Notes: a model not told the origin generated them from the sequence alone. DNA of 64,000 bases from Pseudeuparius sepicola (GCA_963920635.1 OY987299.1:65578692-65642691), one strand, 5' to 3'; counted from the stretch's first letter, positions 1-12,610 are shown. Numbers and translations are program-made.

Positions 1-102
1 GCCTTCTACTTCTGCACAATCTCCACTCAATTTGCATATTTTTACAACCAATTCACATATTAAAGTTTTACTTCCTACCGCCTCGATAGAAATTCTGGAA
101 GT

Positions 103-594
103 ATGGCCAGTCTTATCACAGAAAGAGTTTTCCATCGTTTGAGTTTACAGCGATTCCCACTTTCTATCCCTATTGATGGTTTAGGTCAAATCAGTTATGT
201 ATCTTCAAAAGGCATAACAAATTGCACCATTCGTTCTAAAAATCAACCTTCAGAAAGCTTGGAGGTTGAGGCTATCATAGTACCCAAAATATGTCATAAT
301 CTTCCTTCTTCGTCTTTTAAAAATAATTGGCAGCATTTGAGGAACATACAGCTAGCAGACGTTAACTTTAATATATCTTCTAGCATTGATATGCTTCTTG
401 GATTAGATGTTGTTCCTTTAATCCTTTGTTCTGATCGTGTTGTCGGAGAGCGACATGAGCCAATTGCCATAGAAACCATGTTTGGTTATGTCCTGTCAGG
501 TAAGACAGACTGTTCACTTTCCGCTCCGCTTTCTGTTCTCTCCATTTTCACCGACTCCTATTTAGCTCTCGACTCTATGCTCCGTAAATTTTGA
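103..594 (+). pseudogene. BEL/Pao aspartic protease (DUF1758-type), truncated
   Basis: The reading frame contains the distal half of a retropepsin-like domain: a run of beta-strand-like residues followed by SSSIDMLLGLDVVPLIL, which corresponds to the conserved I-(L)-LG-D/A segment of Pao proteases. The catalytic Asp-Ser/Thr-Gly segment expected upstream is absent. Bases 62-100 resemble the strand before it (LLPT..), and the sequence then jumps past the active site, so I infer an internal deletion near base 100. The frame ends at a TGA at 592-594, while homologous sequence continues through it towards the RT. This is not a functional protease. Confidence 0.65.
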
Positions 595-599
595 GAACT

Positions 600-2378
600 A
601 GAAGACATTCCTAAAATTCTCTCCCACACTTCCTTTGAGGAAGATCACTGTGAAAACCATTTTATAAAATCGCACTTTCGAGATGCAACTGAAAGATTCA
701 ACGTTGCCCTTCCTTTCAAAGACACTGAACCACAATTTTGTGGTTCCAGACCAATAGCTCTACGCAGATTTTTCTCGTTAGAACGAAGGTTATGTCAAAA
801 CTAAGTTATATGAGGCTTACTGCGAATTTATGAGAAATTACCTCGATTCTAACCACATGGAATTGGTCTCCAAAACTTTTAGTGACACTTCATTAGAAAA
901 ATGCTATTATATTCCCCATCTCCCTGTATTTAAACCCGATAGTTCCACAACCAAGGTCATAGTTGTGTTCGATTGTTCCACAAAAAAATGGAGAATTTTC
1001 TTTAAATAATCATCTCTTGCCAGGGCCAAAACTACAGCAGGATATATGCAAAATTCTTTTAAAATTCAGAGTGCACCAAGTAGTTTTCACTTCTGACATT
1101 AAACAGATGTATCGTCAGGTGAACGTTGTTCCACAGCACCAAGATTATCAAAGAATAATCTGGAGATTTTCTGCAAAAGAACCTGTACAAGATTTTCGCT
1201 TAAAAGTGGTTACTTTTGGCATGGTTTGCTCTCCATTTTTGGCCTTACGTTCATTGGTTCAACTTGCCAATGACGAACAATCCAATTTTCCCACTGCTTC
1301 TAAAATTGTTCTCAATGATATCTACGTTGATGACATCGTATCGGGGGGTGATTCTTTATCTGAAGTTCTGAACGCAAAAAATGAACTTGTTTCGCTTTTC
1401 AAAAAAGGGCAATTTGAACTGCGTAAATGGTCAAGTAATTCTGCTGAGTTTTTGGAAACCATTCCTGAGAATCTTCAGGAAACATCGCTTTCTTTTGATA
1501 AAGATTTTAACTTCGTTGTTAAAATTTTAGGACTTCGTTGGTGTCCCAATCAAGACTCCTTCTCCTATAATATCCCACCGCTTGAAAGAGAATGTACAAA
1601 ACGGACCATTCTTTCTGAGATTTCAAGGGTTTTTGACCCTCTTGGATTTTTGTCCCCATTAACTTTCTTTTGCAAACACCTCATGCAACTTCTATGGGCT
1701 AGAGGTGTAACATGGGATGAAAATCTACCTAATGACCTACTGCAACGCTGGCAGATGTACAGGTCGGAATTTCCTCTTCTTTCTACGCTTAACATAAAAC
1801 GTCATATTCTTTGTGAAAAATTCCAGTCACTGGAACTTCATGCTTTTGGTGATGCTAGTGAGCTTGGTTATGCAGCCGTGATCTATTTTCGTTGTAAGGA
1901 TTTGCATGGAAATGTAAAAATTTCGCTTGTTTGTGCCAAATCAAAAGTGGCTCCTCTAAAAAAGAAATCCTTGCCTCGTTTAGAACTGTGCGCTGCAGTG
2001 TTGGTCGCCAATTTAGTAGAATTTGTGAGAAGCTCTGTTTTGCACTTACAATTTCGCAATATTTTCGCATGGTCAGATTCAACTGTGACTTTAAATTGAA
2101 TTCGATCTGAACCATATCGTTGGAAGACGTTTGTCAGCAACAGGGTCTCCCATATACAAGAAAAAATTCCGGCAGAATGCTGGCTTAATGTCCCTAGCAA
2201 GTATAATCCTGCCGACTGCACTTCAAAAGGTCTCCTTCCCTCACAATTAATAGACCGTTCTATCTGGTGGGAAGGGCCTCCATGGTTGTCATTAGACTCA
2301 AAATTTTGGCCACCCATGAAAATACTGCCTTCATCTGATGAAAAAAGTCTAATTACCCAAGAATAACAAAAATTAATC
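600..2378 (+). pseudogene. BEL/Pao reverse transcriptase and RNase H, broken
   Basis: The longest open piece (963-2099) carries RT motifs DIKQMYRQVNV, the VTFGMVCSPFLALRSLVQLA block and the catalytic IYVDDIVSGGD near 1320-1350. It is followed by the connection domain and an RNase H-like domain (LHAFGDASELGYAAV near 1840, LPRLELCAAVLVANL near 1975, FAWSDSTVTLN near 2065). The first RT portion, 600-960, is readable only through stops and a frame change. A TGA at 2097-2099 interrupts RNase H, and homology continues in the same frame to about 2366 (WLNVPSKYNPADCTSKG). It would have copied element RNA in cytoplasmic particles but cannot be translated intact here. Confidence 0.85.
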
Positions 2379-3855
2379 TTGATTGTCACTCCTGGATATG
2401 TGGATCCCTTAGATGCCTTGCTAATAGTTTCTTCGTTATCTAAGATACAGAGGATAGTCGCTTATTCTCTGCGATATATTCATAGTATGAAAAATCCTAC
2501 CAATAAGTTAACTGGAGTTTTCACAGAACGTGAATTTCACGAGGCACTTTTAATGCTTGTAAAGCGTGTACAATCCAGTTCTTTCGCTGATGATAATAAT
2601 ATAGCAAATATTGCTAAAAAGCGCCGTTGTTCTAGAACCCTCAGAAAACTTTCTCCTTTTTTAGATGAAACGGGTATTTTGAGGGTGGGCGGTCGCCTAG
2701 CAAAAGCTCATTTGTGCTATGATCAAAAGCACCCAATTCTTCTTCCAAGAGATCATCTTTTCACGTCTTTGATCATCCAACAGTTTCATCAGAAATTTCT
2801 TCACCCCGGACTACTTAGTTTGCACTATTTACTCTCTCAACATTACTGGATTCTTTCTTGTAAACGCGCAATACGGCGGTGTATTCATGATTGTTATAAA
2901 TGTTTTCGAATAAATCCCCGTCCAGCCTGCGACAAAATGGCTGATCTTCCTGACTATAGTGTCCCAAATAAAAGCCTTTCAGTGTGTTGGAGTGGATTTT
3001 GGGGGACCGTACCTCATTACCCTGGGCAAAACCCGTGGATCAAAATCCACAAAGGCGTATATCTGCCTGTTTGTTTGCTGCAGCACTAAAGCTCTTCATA
3101 TAGAATCGGTGTCTGATTTATCAACAGATGCTTTTTTGGCTGGTCTTCATCGCTTTATATCCAGGAGAGGTCGTTGTTTCGATATTCATTCGGATCAAGG
3201 TACAAACTTCGTCGGTGCTGCCAAGTACATTTGACAATGCTTTGAACAAGCCGCTGGTTTGGAAAACTTAAAGTGGCACTTCAACCTGCCTTCCGCCCCA
3301 CATTTTGGTGGATTGTGGGAAGCGGGCATTAAAAGTGTCAAAGGACACCTTTCCAGAGTCCTTGGGGATCAAATACTTACCTACGAGGAACTATATACAG
3401 TTTTGACCCAGATTGAGGCTGTCCTCAATTCACGGCCCCTATGTCAAATTATCACAGATCCCAATGATCTAACAGCACTCACGCCTGGTCACTTTTTAAC
3501 TTTAAATCCCTTAAGCGTGCTTCCTGATTTGGATCTGTCCTCGGTGAATATACAACGTTTGGATCGTTGGCAGTTGTTAATCAGAATGCACCAAGATTTT
3601 TGGCGAAGATGGAGCCAAGAATATCTCAATACCATACTCCAGAGATCCAAATGGATGGAGAGGTCAGAAAACATCAGAGTGGGCACTTAAGTATTGATAA
3701 AAAATGATCAAACTGCTCCACTTTCTTGGCCTCTGGGCCGTGTCACCAAAGTCTATCCTGGAACTGATGGGGTTGTTCGGGTTGTTAGTGTGTTGACGAC
3801 TAAGGGTACAATGAAGCGACCTATCGCAAAATTGTGTCCTCTCCCTGTGCAGTAA
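2379..3855 (+). pseudogene. BEL/Pao integrase, frameshifted
   Basis: Three overlapping frames give one integrase. First comes an HHCC zinc domain (HQKFLHPG..., C..C in CIHDCYKCFR) at about 2790-2920. Then comes the DDE core with VGVDFGGPYLI near 2990, DIHSDQGTNFVGA near 3185 and the third acidic position in FGGLWEAGIKSVK near 3310. Last is the long C-terminal domain typical of Pao (VLNSRPL, LTPGHFL, WRRWSQEYL). A frameshift lies near 2960-3090, and stop codons fall at about 3234 and 3690. The closing segment LWPLGRVTKVYPGTDG-like at 3720-3780 is readable in the downstream frame. Confidence 0.85.
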
Positions 3856-3981
3856 TGTGCAGGTAAATATTTCCATTGTTATTATTTTTTTTAGTTGTTG
3901 GGATATGGGAAATTAATTATATCGCGTAGATACTTATTTTTTGTTTTTCTAGAAAACTCTATGTGTTTTCGGTGGGCGGAA

Positions 3982-4500
3982 TGTTGAATCTTAAATGCAA
4001 AATGTTTCTTTTTATCTAATTATGCATATTTTGAGTATGCGTTTTTTAATTTTCCTTATTTTCAAATTCAAAGTTGTTGTTCACTCCTTTAAGCATAGAT
4101 GTCCCACGACTCGCGGCAAAAACCTACCTTTCTTTGAAGGTCAAAGAGACCAGACAGAAACGAACAGACTTCGAAACCGCGCGCGGCCGCATTCGCATGT
4201 CCAAAATTAATTATTTTCGGATTTTCCGCAAAACTCGCGATTGCAGTGACCTTTGGCAGGCCTGCCCATCAAGAAGACACCAGGTGAGTCGTGAGTCGCT
4301 AATCGTGGTTTTTTTCTACTTGCATTTCACATAATAAATTTACTTAATCATTTTGCTCCTCATAAATTTCGCATTTTCTTCAATAATTAAATTCGCACCG
4401 CAACCTATGTATAATTAGACTTATTCTATCCAGTTATTATACACCCTTCACCCTTCAAGCACATCCTCGCGAGTACACTCACCATCGAGCATATTGGCTC
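3982..4500 (+). repeat. putative 3' LTR of the BEL/Pao element
   Basis: The purine-rich GGTGGGCGGAA at 3971-3981 looks like a polypurine tract and is followed by TGTTGAATC, a plausible TG LTR start. An AATAAA lies near 4334. The right edge and a CA end could not be fixed because the 5' LTR is outside the window. It contains one of the GGTGAGT...ACTCACC pairs (4283-4289, 4477-4483). Confidence 0.4.
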
Positions 4501-4619
4501 AGTTTGGTGGTGGGGAAAATGACCCTTTCCCAAGATGAGCCTCTGACAAGAAAAAACAAACTGAGTGGCTCGGCTAACAACTGAGCTAAAATTCTTAGTG
4601 TAGGGGTAAAAGGAACGCG

Positions 4620-5850
4620 GCTAATGATTGTACCCATGATTACGCATGGGGCTGTCGTTTGGTGGTCAGGCGCTTACAGGACTAGACCAAAGGCGGCGCT
4701 TGATAAGATACAACGCGTAGCCTGCCTCTGCATCATGGGGGCCCTCGGGGCCCTGGAGGCCCTGGTGAGTCTCCCTCCATTGGGTGCTGTGGTGGAGTAT
4801 GAGGCGGCTAAGGCGGCCCTCAGACTAGAGGGTCTTAACATCTGGGTTTCTGGGAGTTCACCTGGCGGGCATCAGAGGCTATGGTCTGAGCTAAGGGAGG
4901 TGCTTCCCGTCCTGGAGATGAGAAGGGACGTTAAGGAGGCATCTATTGGCTTCTATGATAGACTCCACTTCTCCTTCCCAGTAAGGAAAGAGTGGACTGG
5001 CCTGTAACCTCACAGTCTCGCTAGGAGAACACACTATGGTGTTCCAGGCGGAGTTGTTTGCCATTATGTTGGGGGCGGAGGAATCACTCAAATTCTGGGT
5101 CGGGAGGCGCGAGTTGACCTTCTACTCTGACTGCAAAGCAGCTCTCCAAGCAGTGCGAGCAAACCGCATCACATCTCCTCTGGTGGAGGAATGTAGGGCG
5201 AGTCTGCTTAAACTGGTGGCCGAAGGGAATAAGGTGACTATCCTGGGTGCCTGGGCATTTGGGCATTGAGGGAAATGAGACTGCCGACCTTTTGGCCAGG
5301 GAGGGATCCATGAGCAGGCCGATGGGCCCGGAACCCCTCTTGGGCATCGCACCTCGGGTAGCTATTGGAGTCTTGGATGAGTGGCTGCAGGGCAGATTCG
5401 TCGAGGAATGGCTCAGAGCTCTGGGAATGAGGCAGACGAGGTTCATGATTCGTGGGCCATCGCCGGCCTTGCCCCGGGAATTGCTGGGTCTGCCAAGAAT
5501 GGAGATTAAGGGTTTGGTGAGGGTCTTCACTGGGCACTGTCGCTTGTCCCGCCACCTACACCTCATTGGGGTGGAGGAGGAGCAGGAGTGCAGATGGTGC
5601 CTGGAAGAAGAGGAGACCCCCCCACCACCTAGTAACAGTGTGCCCTGCACTTGACAGGGTCAGATACGAGTCCTTCAGCATGGCTAGGCTGTGCGATGAG
5701 GACGTGTATGATCAGGGTGGGGGAGCCTCCATTAAGAAGGCCGGCATGCTGGAAGCCCTGTGATACCGGCTGTGGGAGCACAATAGGCCCATGCAGGTCT
5801 ACGTGCCGGGCCGAACAGTGGCAGCCACCCCTTGAACTGATGATGTCTAG
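4620..5850 (+). mobile_element. R1-type LINE, 3' fragment (RT end, RNase H, zinc knuckle)
   Basis: GC-rich fragment closely matching 29345-30645 of the longest copy. It opens at the thumb region (MIVPMITHGAVVWW) and runs through RNase H (FYSDCKAALQAV, NETADLLAREGS) to a cysteine motif (CRWCLEEEE) and the 3' end. Relative to 29740-29845, about 110 bp are missing between GAGTGGA (about 4995) and CTGGCCTG, removing the first RNase H aspartate motif (YTDGS). Conversely, it keeps about 60 bp (5281-5340) that the longest copy has lost. Several frameshifts; 5'-truncated. Confidence 0.85.
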
Positions 5851-6937
5851 TTAGTCAATTTACTTTTGGAATTGGAAACTCGCTAAGTACGTCGTAAACT
5901 CACTTTTCAATAATAAACAGTTCAGCAAGAACCAACGAGAAGGTCAGAGTGTTTTCTTGCCGGGATGGGATCAATGATCGGTAGGAAGGGATAAAAAATT
6001 TAAAAAATAAAATTCTGAAACTTAATATAAAATTCTGAAACACGTGTAAAGGAGTAGGTATAGCCGAAAAGTAGCAATCCGGTAAAATAAAAATGAAATG
6101 GTTTTCCCCCCTAGCGTTCAACAATGGGCAAACCCGTGCTAGCCCCGCCTGGCCTTCGACGCGCTGCCTGTGGCTCCTGTCCCGGCCAGAGAATGATAAA
6201 TAAGAAATGCTATTTAATTCAGGGCGCTGATCCGAAAATTCGGAAATTCTGTTTGTTTTGTAATGTACCTAATAAAATTTGAAATTTGAAAAAAAAAAAA
6301 CAAACGAACCTACGTTACTACTTTAGAAGTATAACTTTTTTGAAATTCGAATATAGATCTAAATCGGTTTTCCCTTTACTTTCATTCTAATTTCTTGAAA
6401 ATTGGACCGATTAGGGATTAACTAACTGAATGTGAATATACATATACTTTACATACCTTACCGAAATAAAAACGTAGTTAGTAACTGACTGTTAGTTACT
6501 AATAGTTACACACTTACATAGACATGGATTAATTTTTTCTGAATATTCACGGCTTAATTTAACCTATGTAAATAACAGACACAGACGGCCTCGTTTGGTC
6601 ACTGTTTCGGGCCGCTCGGCGCAGGGTCGCCTGGGCTCGCCCACCCTAATAATTAAATGCCGAACATATGCGTCACCTACGTTCATATCTTCGCGCAGCT
6701 CGGGTGCGCTAGCTCTCGTAGCAGACGTATGGCTCGGCTGGTTCGACCACTCGGGCCGCTACAGGCTTGCCCATCGGCATCGGCTGGGATAGCTGGAGAA
6801 CCGCGCACCGCGTAGTTTGGAAAATTCAATCGCGTCCTCCGTGAATCTATGACGTTCATTGGTAAATTTAATGCCGTTGTTGAGCACGATAAAAAATTCT
6901 TTTTTTTCCGTTGTCCGGTTGGGTGGTCACTAATATA
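5851..6937. other. intronic gap with a retroelement-like 3' tail and a GC-rich patch
   Basis: No gene seen. Bases about 6110-6302 resemble the 3' end of a retroelement: a GC-rich block (GCCCCGCCTGGCC), an AATAAA at 6270 and a 12-A run at 6289-6300. Bases 6580-6810 are an isolated GC-rich patch of unknown origin; the short open frame across it has no recognisable domain. Confidence 0.4.
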
Positions 6938-7870
6938 CAGTGTGACCCATTTGTTTTGGGGTCAGTCTGTAAAAAGTGTATCAATCGGGCGATTTGGCTG
7001 ATTTTTTTTTTAAATTGTAGAGCTCGATGAACTGCACATTTTGAACAAAAATTGCCTGGTTCGCATAAAATCCAAAGCCTACTATGACCGTTTTTATGAG
7101 CAAAATTTTAAGAAACCATATTAGCGTTTTTTTTTTGAAAAAATCTGTGTGCGCCAATGGATTGAGCACCCCTCGAAATGGGTATGTACAAAATTTCATC
7201 AAAATATTTCAAGTAATAACGATTTTGTAGAAAAATTAAAAATGCAGCCAAGGTACGTCTTTATTTTCAAAAATTCAAAGTTGGCCATGGAAAATAATTG
7301 AATTGTAATAATACAACCTTATGCTTATAAACACAAAACATAAAAACAATTAAAATTATAAAATTTTCGTTGTCGCCCACGAGTCGAACAATTTCTATTT
7401 TGTCTCTTATGCTTAAATATTCCATAATTATGATAATTAATTGTATTGAGCACAAACAATTTCTGAACTCAATTTAGACAGTTTGACACTTAATAAAAGT
7501 AAACAATTCAATTATTTTCCATGGCCAACTTTGAATTTTTGAAAATAAAGACGTACCTTGGCTGCATTTTTAATTTTTCTACAAAATCGTTATTACTTGA
7601 AATATTTTGATGAAATTTTGTACATACCCATTTCGAGGGGTGCTCAATCCATTGGCGCACACAGATTTTTTCAAAAAAAAACGCTAATATGGTTTCTTAA
7701 AATTTTGCTCATAAAAACGGTCATAGTAGGCTTTGGATTTTATGCGAACCAGGCAATTTTTGTTCAAAATGTGCAGTTCATCGAGCTCTACAATTTAAAA
7801 AAAAAATCAGCCAAATCGCACGATTGATACACTTTTTACAGACTGACCCCAAAACAAATGGGTCACACTG
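6938..7870. mobile_element. 933-bp foldback (Tc1/mariner-type MITE)
   Basis: Left arm 6938-7306 and right arm 7503-7870 are near-perfect reverse complements (about 368 bp each) around a 196-bp centre. Ends are CAGTGTGACCC...GGGTCACACTG, flanked by TA on both sides (6936-6937, 7871-7872), which is the mariner/Tc1 target duplication. The same small open frame read inwards from each arm is a by-product of the repeat, not a gene. Confidence 0.9.
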
Positions 7871-7931
7871 TAGATGGAAAGAGCAAGATGAAATCCTGGT
7901 TCTAATTTTACATCCCTATTGTTATTATATA

Positions 7932-9211
7932 CAGGGTGGGGCAAAGGAATACAATGTTTTTGGAAAGGATAGTACTCGGCAGGTAGAAAAGGAGGGGAGC
8001 CGTGAATAGTCACGTTGTAACCGTAAAGTAATGCCATTTAGTATATGCTATTACTCGGTGGCAGTTAGAACATCTCGTCTTCGCGTACGATAGTTTTGTG
8101 CGAAATGGTGATTCTGTTGTGGCGACGCAACGGGAACTTCGGAGACATTTCCAATTTGGACGTCATGGCACTCTACTAAATCACCTTACCATAAAAAGGT
8201 GGGTGACTAATTTTAGGACGAAAGGGAACCGTGAAATTGAAACCACCAGGCCGCACATGGACGACTAGGACACCTGAAAACAGGCAAGCAATTTTAAGAA
8301 GCCCTAGGCATTCAACTCACCACCAAGCTTAAGCACTCGTATTCCTTGGACTACAGTTAGGCGTATTTTGCATATCAATTTACATTTCCATCCATATAAG
8401 CTTGCACTGTTCAGGAGTTGCAATGAAATGATTTCGCACAAAGAAAAGCTTTTGCGGAATTATGTTAGCATTGCTTGAGGAAAATCCAGATGCAATTATT
8501 CTCACGAGTGAGAAGCCCATTTTCATCTGAACGGTTTTGTCAATCGGCAAAACTGCCCCTACTTGGCTGCAGAGAACATGCTCTCCCTTCATGAATGCCT
8601 GTTGCACTCCCCAAAAGTAACAATCTGGTGTGCTGTTTCAAAAGTCGGCATTATTGGGCTTTATTTTTTTTGAAGATGACGGAATAACTGTTACGGTCAA
8701 TTCAGAGCGCTACATCCACATGTTAAACGTCTTTTTAAGGCTAGAATTACATAGATTACGGAGACTATACCTCCCCAAAATCTGTGGTTTCAACAAGATG
8801 GGGGCACTGCTCACACTGCACGCAACTCAATGCGTGTTGTGCGGGAAATGTTTCCAGGACATGTCATTTCGTGATTAGGCATCATGGCCTCCCAGGTCCC
8901 CCGATATCACTACATGTGATTTCTTTCCATGGGGCTATCTCAAGTTAAAAGTTTATGCTGACAAACCAAGAACTCTTGAGGAACTGAAGGCTTCAATTCG
9001 CCAGCAGATTTGTTGGAAAAAGTGCACCAAAATTTTATAAAATGTTTGGAATCATGTATTGAACAGGATGGGCAGCATATGATGGATGTCATTTTTCATA
9101 GATAAAACGGCATATATTAAGCAACATCTACATATTAATAAAAATTTTCTAGCAAACAAATGCATTTTTAGTGTCCATTCCAAAAACGTTGTATTCCTTT
9201 GGCCTACCCTG
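7932..9211 (+). mobile_element. mariner/Tc1-type transposon, full length, dead
   Basis: TIRs of roughly 38 bp: CAGGGTGGGGCAAAGGAATA at 7932 and its diverged complement ending CCTTTGGCCTACCCTG at 9211, each flanked by TA (7930-7931, 9212-9213). At 1280 bp the length is normal for an intact element of this group. It lies 61 bp from the neighbouring foldback. Confidence 0.9.
8060..9105 (+). pseudogene. mariner-type transposase (DD-D/E), many frameshifts
   Basis: Translation in shifting frames gives a helix-turn-helix start (NGDSVVATQRELRRHFQFG near 8100; TIKRWVTNFRTKGN near 8190), then the linker with NLHFHPYKL near 8385. The catalytic core follows (GFIFFEDDGITVTVNSERY near 8650-8720), and the carboxy segment PPRSPDITTCDFFPWGYLK near 8892-8948 with VYADKPRTLEELKASIRQQ. 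The second catalytic Asp region near 8790 is damaged (the expected WFQQDGA block reads as a Lys/Met substitution), and stops and frameshifts interrupt the frame. The transposase would cut and paste DNA at TA sites; this copy cannot. The family is the common insect mariner-like group with a homologous fragment at 34.5-35.2 kb. Confidence 0.85.
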
Positions 9212-12200
9212 TATATAAATTTAGTTAATGTATAACAAGTAGGATTTTTTAATATGGTAAAGTATTCAAGTCTGCGGGTGAAAAATATTCAAACGTTTTC
9301 GCATGCTCCAGTGGCGGAAATAAGAATTTATTGGGAGAGGGCGGTAACCGAAGTCGATTTTGAGTGAAACCTAAAAAAAACACGAAAAAACATGAAAATT
9401 CGTGCATATCCCCCTTCCTGAGAGCCAAGCCGTGGCCGATTTTGTGTGTGAAAACTTTTTTTTGCATTGTCAAAACGTACCTTTTGCACTCAGTGTGTAG
9501 TAGTTTTTGCGGTTGGATAATTTTCCTAATTCCAGTGGACTAATAAAAAATCTGTACCACAGATTGTTCCAGCTAAGACACCACGAGCCATTATCTCGGT
9601 GATTTTTTAGATAAATTTATGCCTGAAACACTAAACTTGTGTAGTTTTTTCCAAGAAATTGAAGTGACAAAAAGAAAAAACATTTAAATTTAAAATAAAA
9701 AAGATATCGCCAAATAACCGAATTATTTCAAAAAATGAAGATGGCGATTTTGTTAGATTTTCTTTTTCATCACACTAGTAGAGTGAATAAAAAAATCTGC
9801 ACCAAAGGCTTGAATATTACTTCCAGTTTAGCCGTAAGTGGCGGATTTCTTTATTAAATAATAATATTATTTTTTTGTAGACTTAGCTGGGGAAAAAAAC
9901 ATTACTTCCGCTAAACCGAAAGTCATATACAACAGTGATTTGCAGTTAAGACGTTACGTAGGATTATCTCGGTAATTTTTAAAATAAATTGGTGGTTCAA
10001 AAACGTACCTCATGTATTTTATCCAAAAAAACGAATGAAGTTCAAACAAAAAGGTTACGGCAAAATAACTTTTTTTAAATAATCGATATTTGTCTTAAAT
10101 TTACGCCACATCTGCTTTATGTCCCAAATACAGGAAACGTCAAAATTTAAGTTGTCAAGTTAAAATTTAGTGCAAAATTTAAATTTTTCAAGAAAGGGGC
10201 TTGGAATATGTTGTGAGTATTTCTAAATTATAACTGTAGTTGTACTACTGACTAATGAACACTTAAATCCTTTAAGGACTCTGTGTGCACCTGTATTATA
10301 TTTAATGTAATATTATCTTTTGAAAGTAATTTAAATGAAAGTAATTACAAGGCAGCCCAGTCCATTCTGAGACCTTCCCAAAGACAGAACCAAGTCATAC
10401 CTATTTGTATTTATATTGTACTATATTTCAACAATCACAGTCCAAACTCGTTGCCTTGGTTACACCTTTATTGTTAGCCTTCACAAATAAACTTGTCAGA
10501 TACTATCACTGACCAAGAATATTCTATCAGCTCCAAAAATCACACTAAAATCGCGTTACTTCAACTTACTTCAGGCCTAATTCCCAGGGCTTATATACTC
10601 AAATGAAAGACTGGAGACTACTCTAGAATATTCCTGGCCAATGATAGATGCACAAATCATAAAGTTCTAGCAAATTTCTAAAACTTATGGAAGCTCGACA
10701 GGGAAAACAATGAAAACTAAAAGAAAATGGGGTCCTGGGGGCTTCAGGCCAACAAAGATGACGGAAAATGCCTCTAAACTAATCATAAAAATTATAAAAC
10801 TGTAAGTAGAATAGTGGAACTTACAATTTATCTGCTAAATCTTTGAGTAGGTTAGAAAACGGTGCAAACATGTTCATTGAAAGGTGATATAACAACTTTA
10901 GAGGCATTTTTCGTTACAGTATTCTCATAAAAGTGACAGTCTTATGAGCATTATACAGATTTATATTCCGTCTTATAAAAAAAAAGATTTTCAAAAAAGT
11001 ACAATGTGAGGATAGAATACTGATTAAATGCCTGCCTACACTTGTCTGTATCCCAAGACAGCAACAATAGGGAAGTTGCATAATAATTTTAAAATATAGT
11101 CTTAATATGTGCTGCTAATAATACCAAACTCTGGTATATGCATCTCTTGTAAATGTTATGGTTACTTCAGCCAAAAATTAATTATGGATCAATTCCGAAT
11201 TAACCTGCCATTTTGGAATATGCCGTCAAAAAAGCGCATTTCAAATGACGGTATTGTGTGAATCAGGTTTTCATGTACTTTTCATTCTTATGATTATTTC
11301 CCTAGATCAAGTAGCCTCCTGTTTAAATTGGCATTGCCAGATCTAGTTATTCGGGACAATAATTAACATCTGCATGTAAATCTACCCTTTATATTTTGTT
11401 TGTAACTTAAGTAATGTTAACTGCTAATTTCATAAATAATAGTGCAAAGATTTTTGTACCAGTACCCACTGCTGCTGATAAAAGGCATCTTTGATTTCTT
11501 GCAGCATGCCGGCAGTTACCAGCGACCACAACTACAACATTATTACTGTCATGAAGATCATTTTGATGTAAGAAAATAGTGTGCTAAGCTAAGTCATAAA
11601 ATATAGGAGAACCAGTAGTGGCAATTACTATTGGGTACTAGTTTTTGAGTTTTTTGGTAGTGAAAATCAACTAAGTATTCATGTTAATGCAACCCCTTAA
11701 ACTTTAGTTATGGCATTAAAGAAATCTTATTGGATAATGTACCCTCTGCTAATATTTAGGGGGCATCTTTGAATGTGACCTATAAATCGCTTCATATAAT
11801 AATGGCAACATTGTACTCCAAAGCTTTGATTTCATAGATTTTATTAAGAGAATTACTCAGTGCATTTAGGAATGACCCAAAAGCTATGTTTATATAGGGT
11901 GCTTCAAAACAAATCGACACTTGTTTTGCATTTGTCGCAAAACTGAAAACAAAAGGTACCACGAGTTCCAAATTAGGAGACCTAAAATCAGTTTTCATTA
12001 CATTATTATTTAGAGGGCACCCTGCACAGTGACTTGGTCTTTTTTTACTTGAATTTGTTTGCCCAAATGGCATTTGAAATGTTCATAAAAGTTTTGTATA
12101 TATTTGTGTTCTTATGAAAAACAAGGTAAAGCATTTGTTCAAATAGGACAGTCAAAATCAGAAAAAATATGTGGTCCTTTGCCAAAACAAAGTGAACATA

Positions 12201-12610
12201 TCTGGTCAAGGCTTTTAAAAATACCCATATTTTTTGTAAACCTTTCAAATTCACTAATTTTTCCAGCTAGTTGTAAATAAAATTCTATTCATACAGGCGA
12301 CAGAACATACTTTTGATGAAGTTTTAATTTTCAGCCTTAACAAGAGACAGAAATGCCATAAATATCAAACAAAAGACAAGGACGCAGATTTAATGTAACA
12401 TTATTATAAAAATATGCAAATAAACCACTTATATTCCCTACTGGATTTTCACGTTATTCATTTACAACTTAGGAATTTTACCAAGAAAAACAAAGTGATA
12501 AATAATTGAGTTATCGCCACTTTATAAAGTGTCAATTTTATTAACTAGTCAAAATTGTGTTTTGTAGCTTTCACTTTGAATAATTGCTATTTCTATACGA
12601 CAAAAAAACA
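9212..12610. other. intronic gap, mostly unrecognised AT-rich sequence
   Basis: No gene seen. Contains two diverged direct repeats (listed separately). A small inverted repeat of about 17 bp occurs at 10753 and 10897 (GGAAAATGCCTCTAAA and complement). A weak MITE-like pair AGGGTGC/GCACCCT lies near 11897 and 12014. Small open frames at 9249-9473 and 11792-12254 (minus) have no family resemblance that I can see. Confidence 0.5.
9530..10095. repeat. diverged direct repeat, about 390-bp period
   Basis: The block at 9575-9690 (AAGACACCACGAGCCATTAT onward) recurs at 9950-10065 (AAGACGTTACGTAGGATTAT onward) with the same order: an ATTATCTCGGT motif, a TAAATTxxTG stretch and an AAAAAG run. A second shared motif, ATTACTTCC(A/G), occurs at 9818 and 9901. 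Strongly diverged. Confidence 0.55.

Larger units (their letters stand above)
1..4500 (+). mobile_element. BEL/Pao LTR retrotransposon, decayed, 5' end outside window
   Basis: Plus-strand remains of a BEL/Pao pol gene in the canonical order protease, reverse transcriptase, RNase H, integrase, with stops and frameshifts in every domain. Gag and the 5' LTR would lie left of base 1. The 3' limit is uncertain; a possible 3' LTR starts near 3982, and an unrelated LINE fragment begins at about 4620. Confidence 0.85.

Noticed and set aside
4074..4334. 86-residue frame in the BEL/Pao 3' region
   Set aside because: Lies in the putative LTR and has no domain; overlapping alternative frame equally open.
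7558..7827. 89-residue open frame, also present in shorter form at 6981-7202 on the other strand
   Set aside because: It is the same sequence read inward from both arms of a foldback element; no family resemblance.
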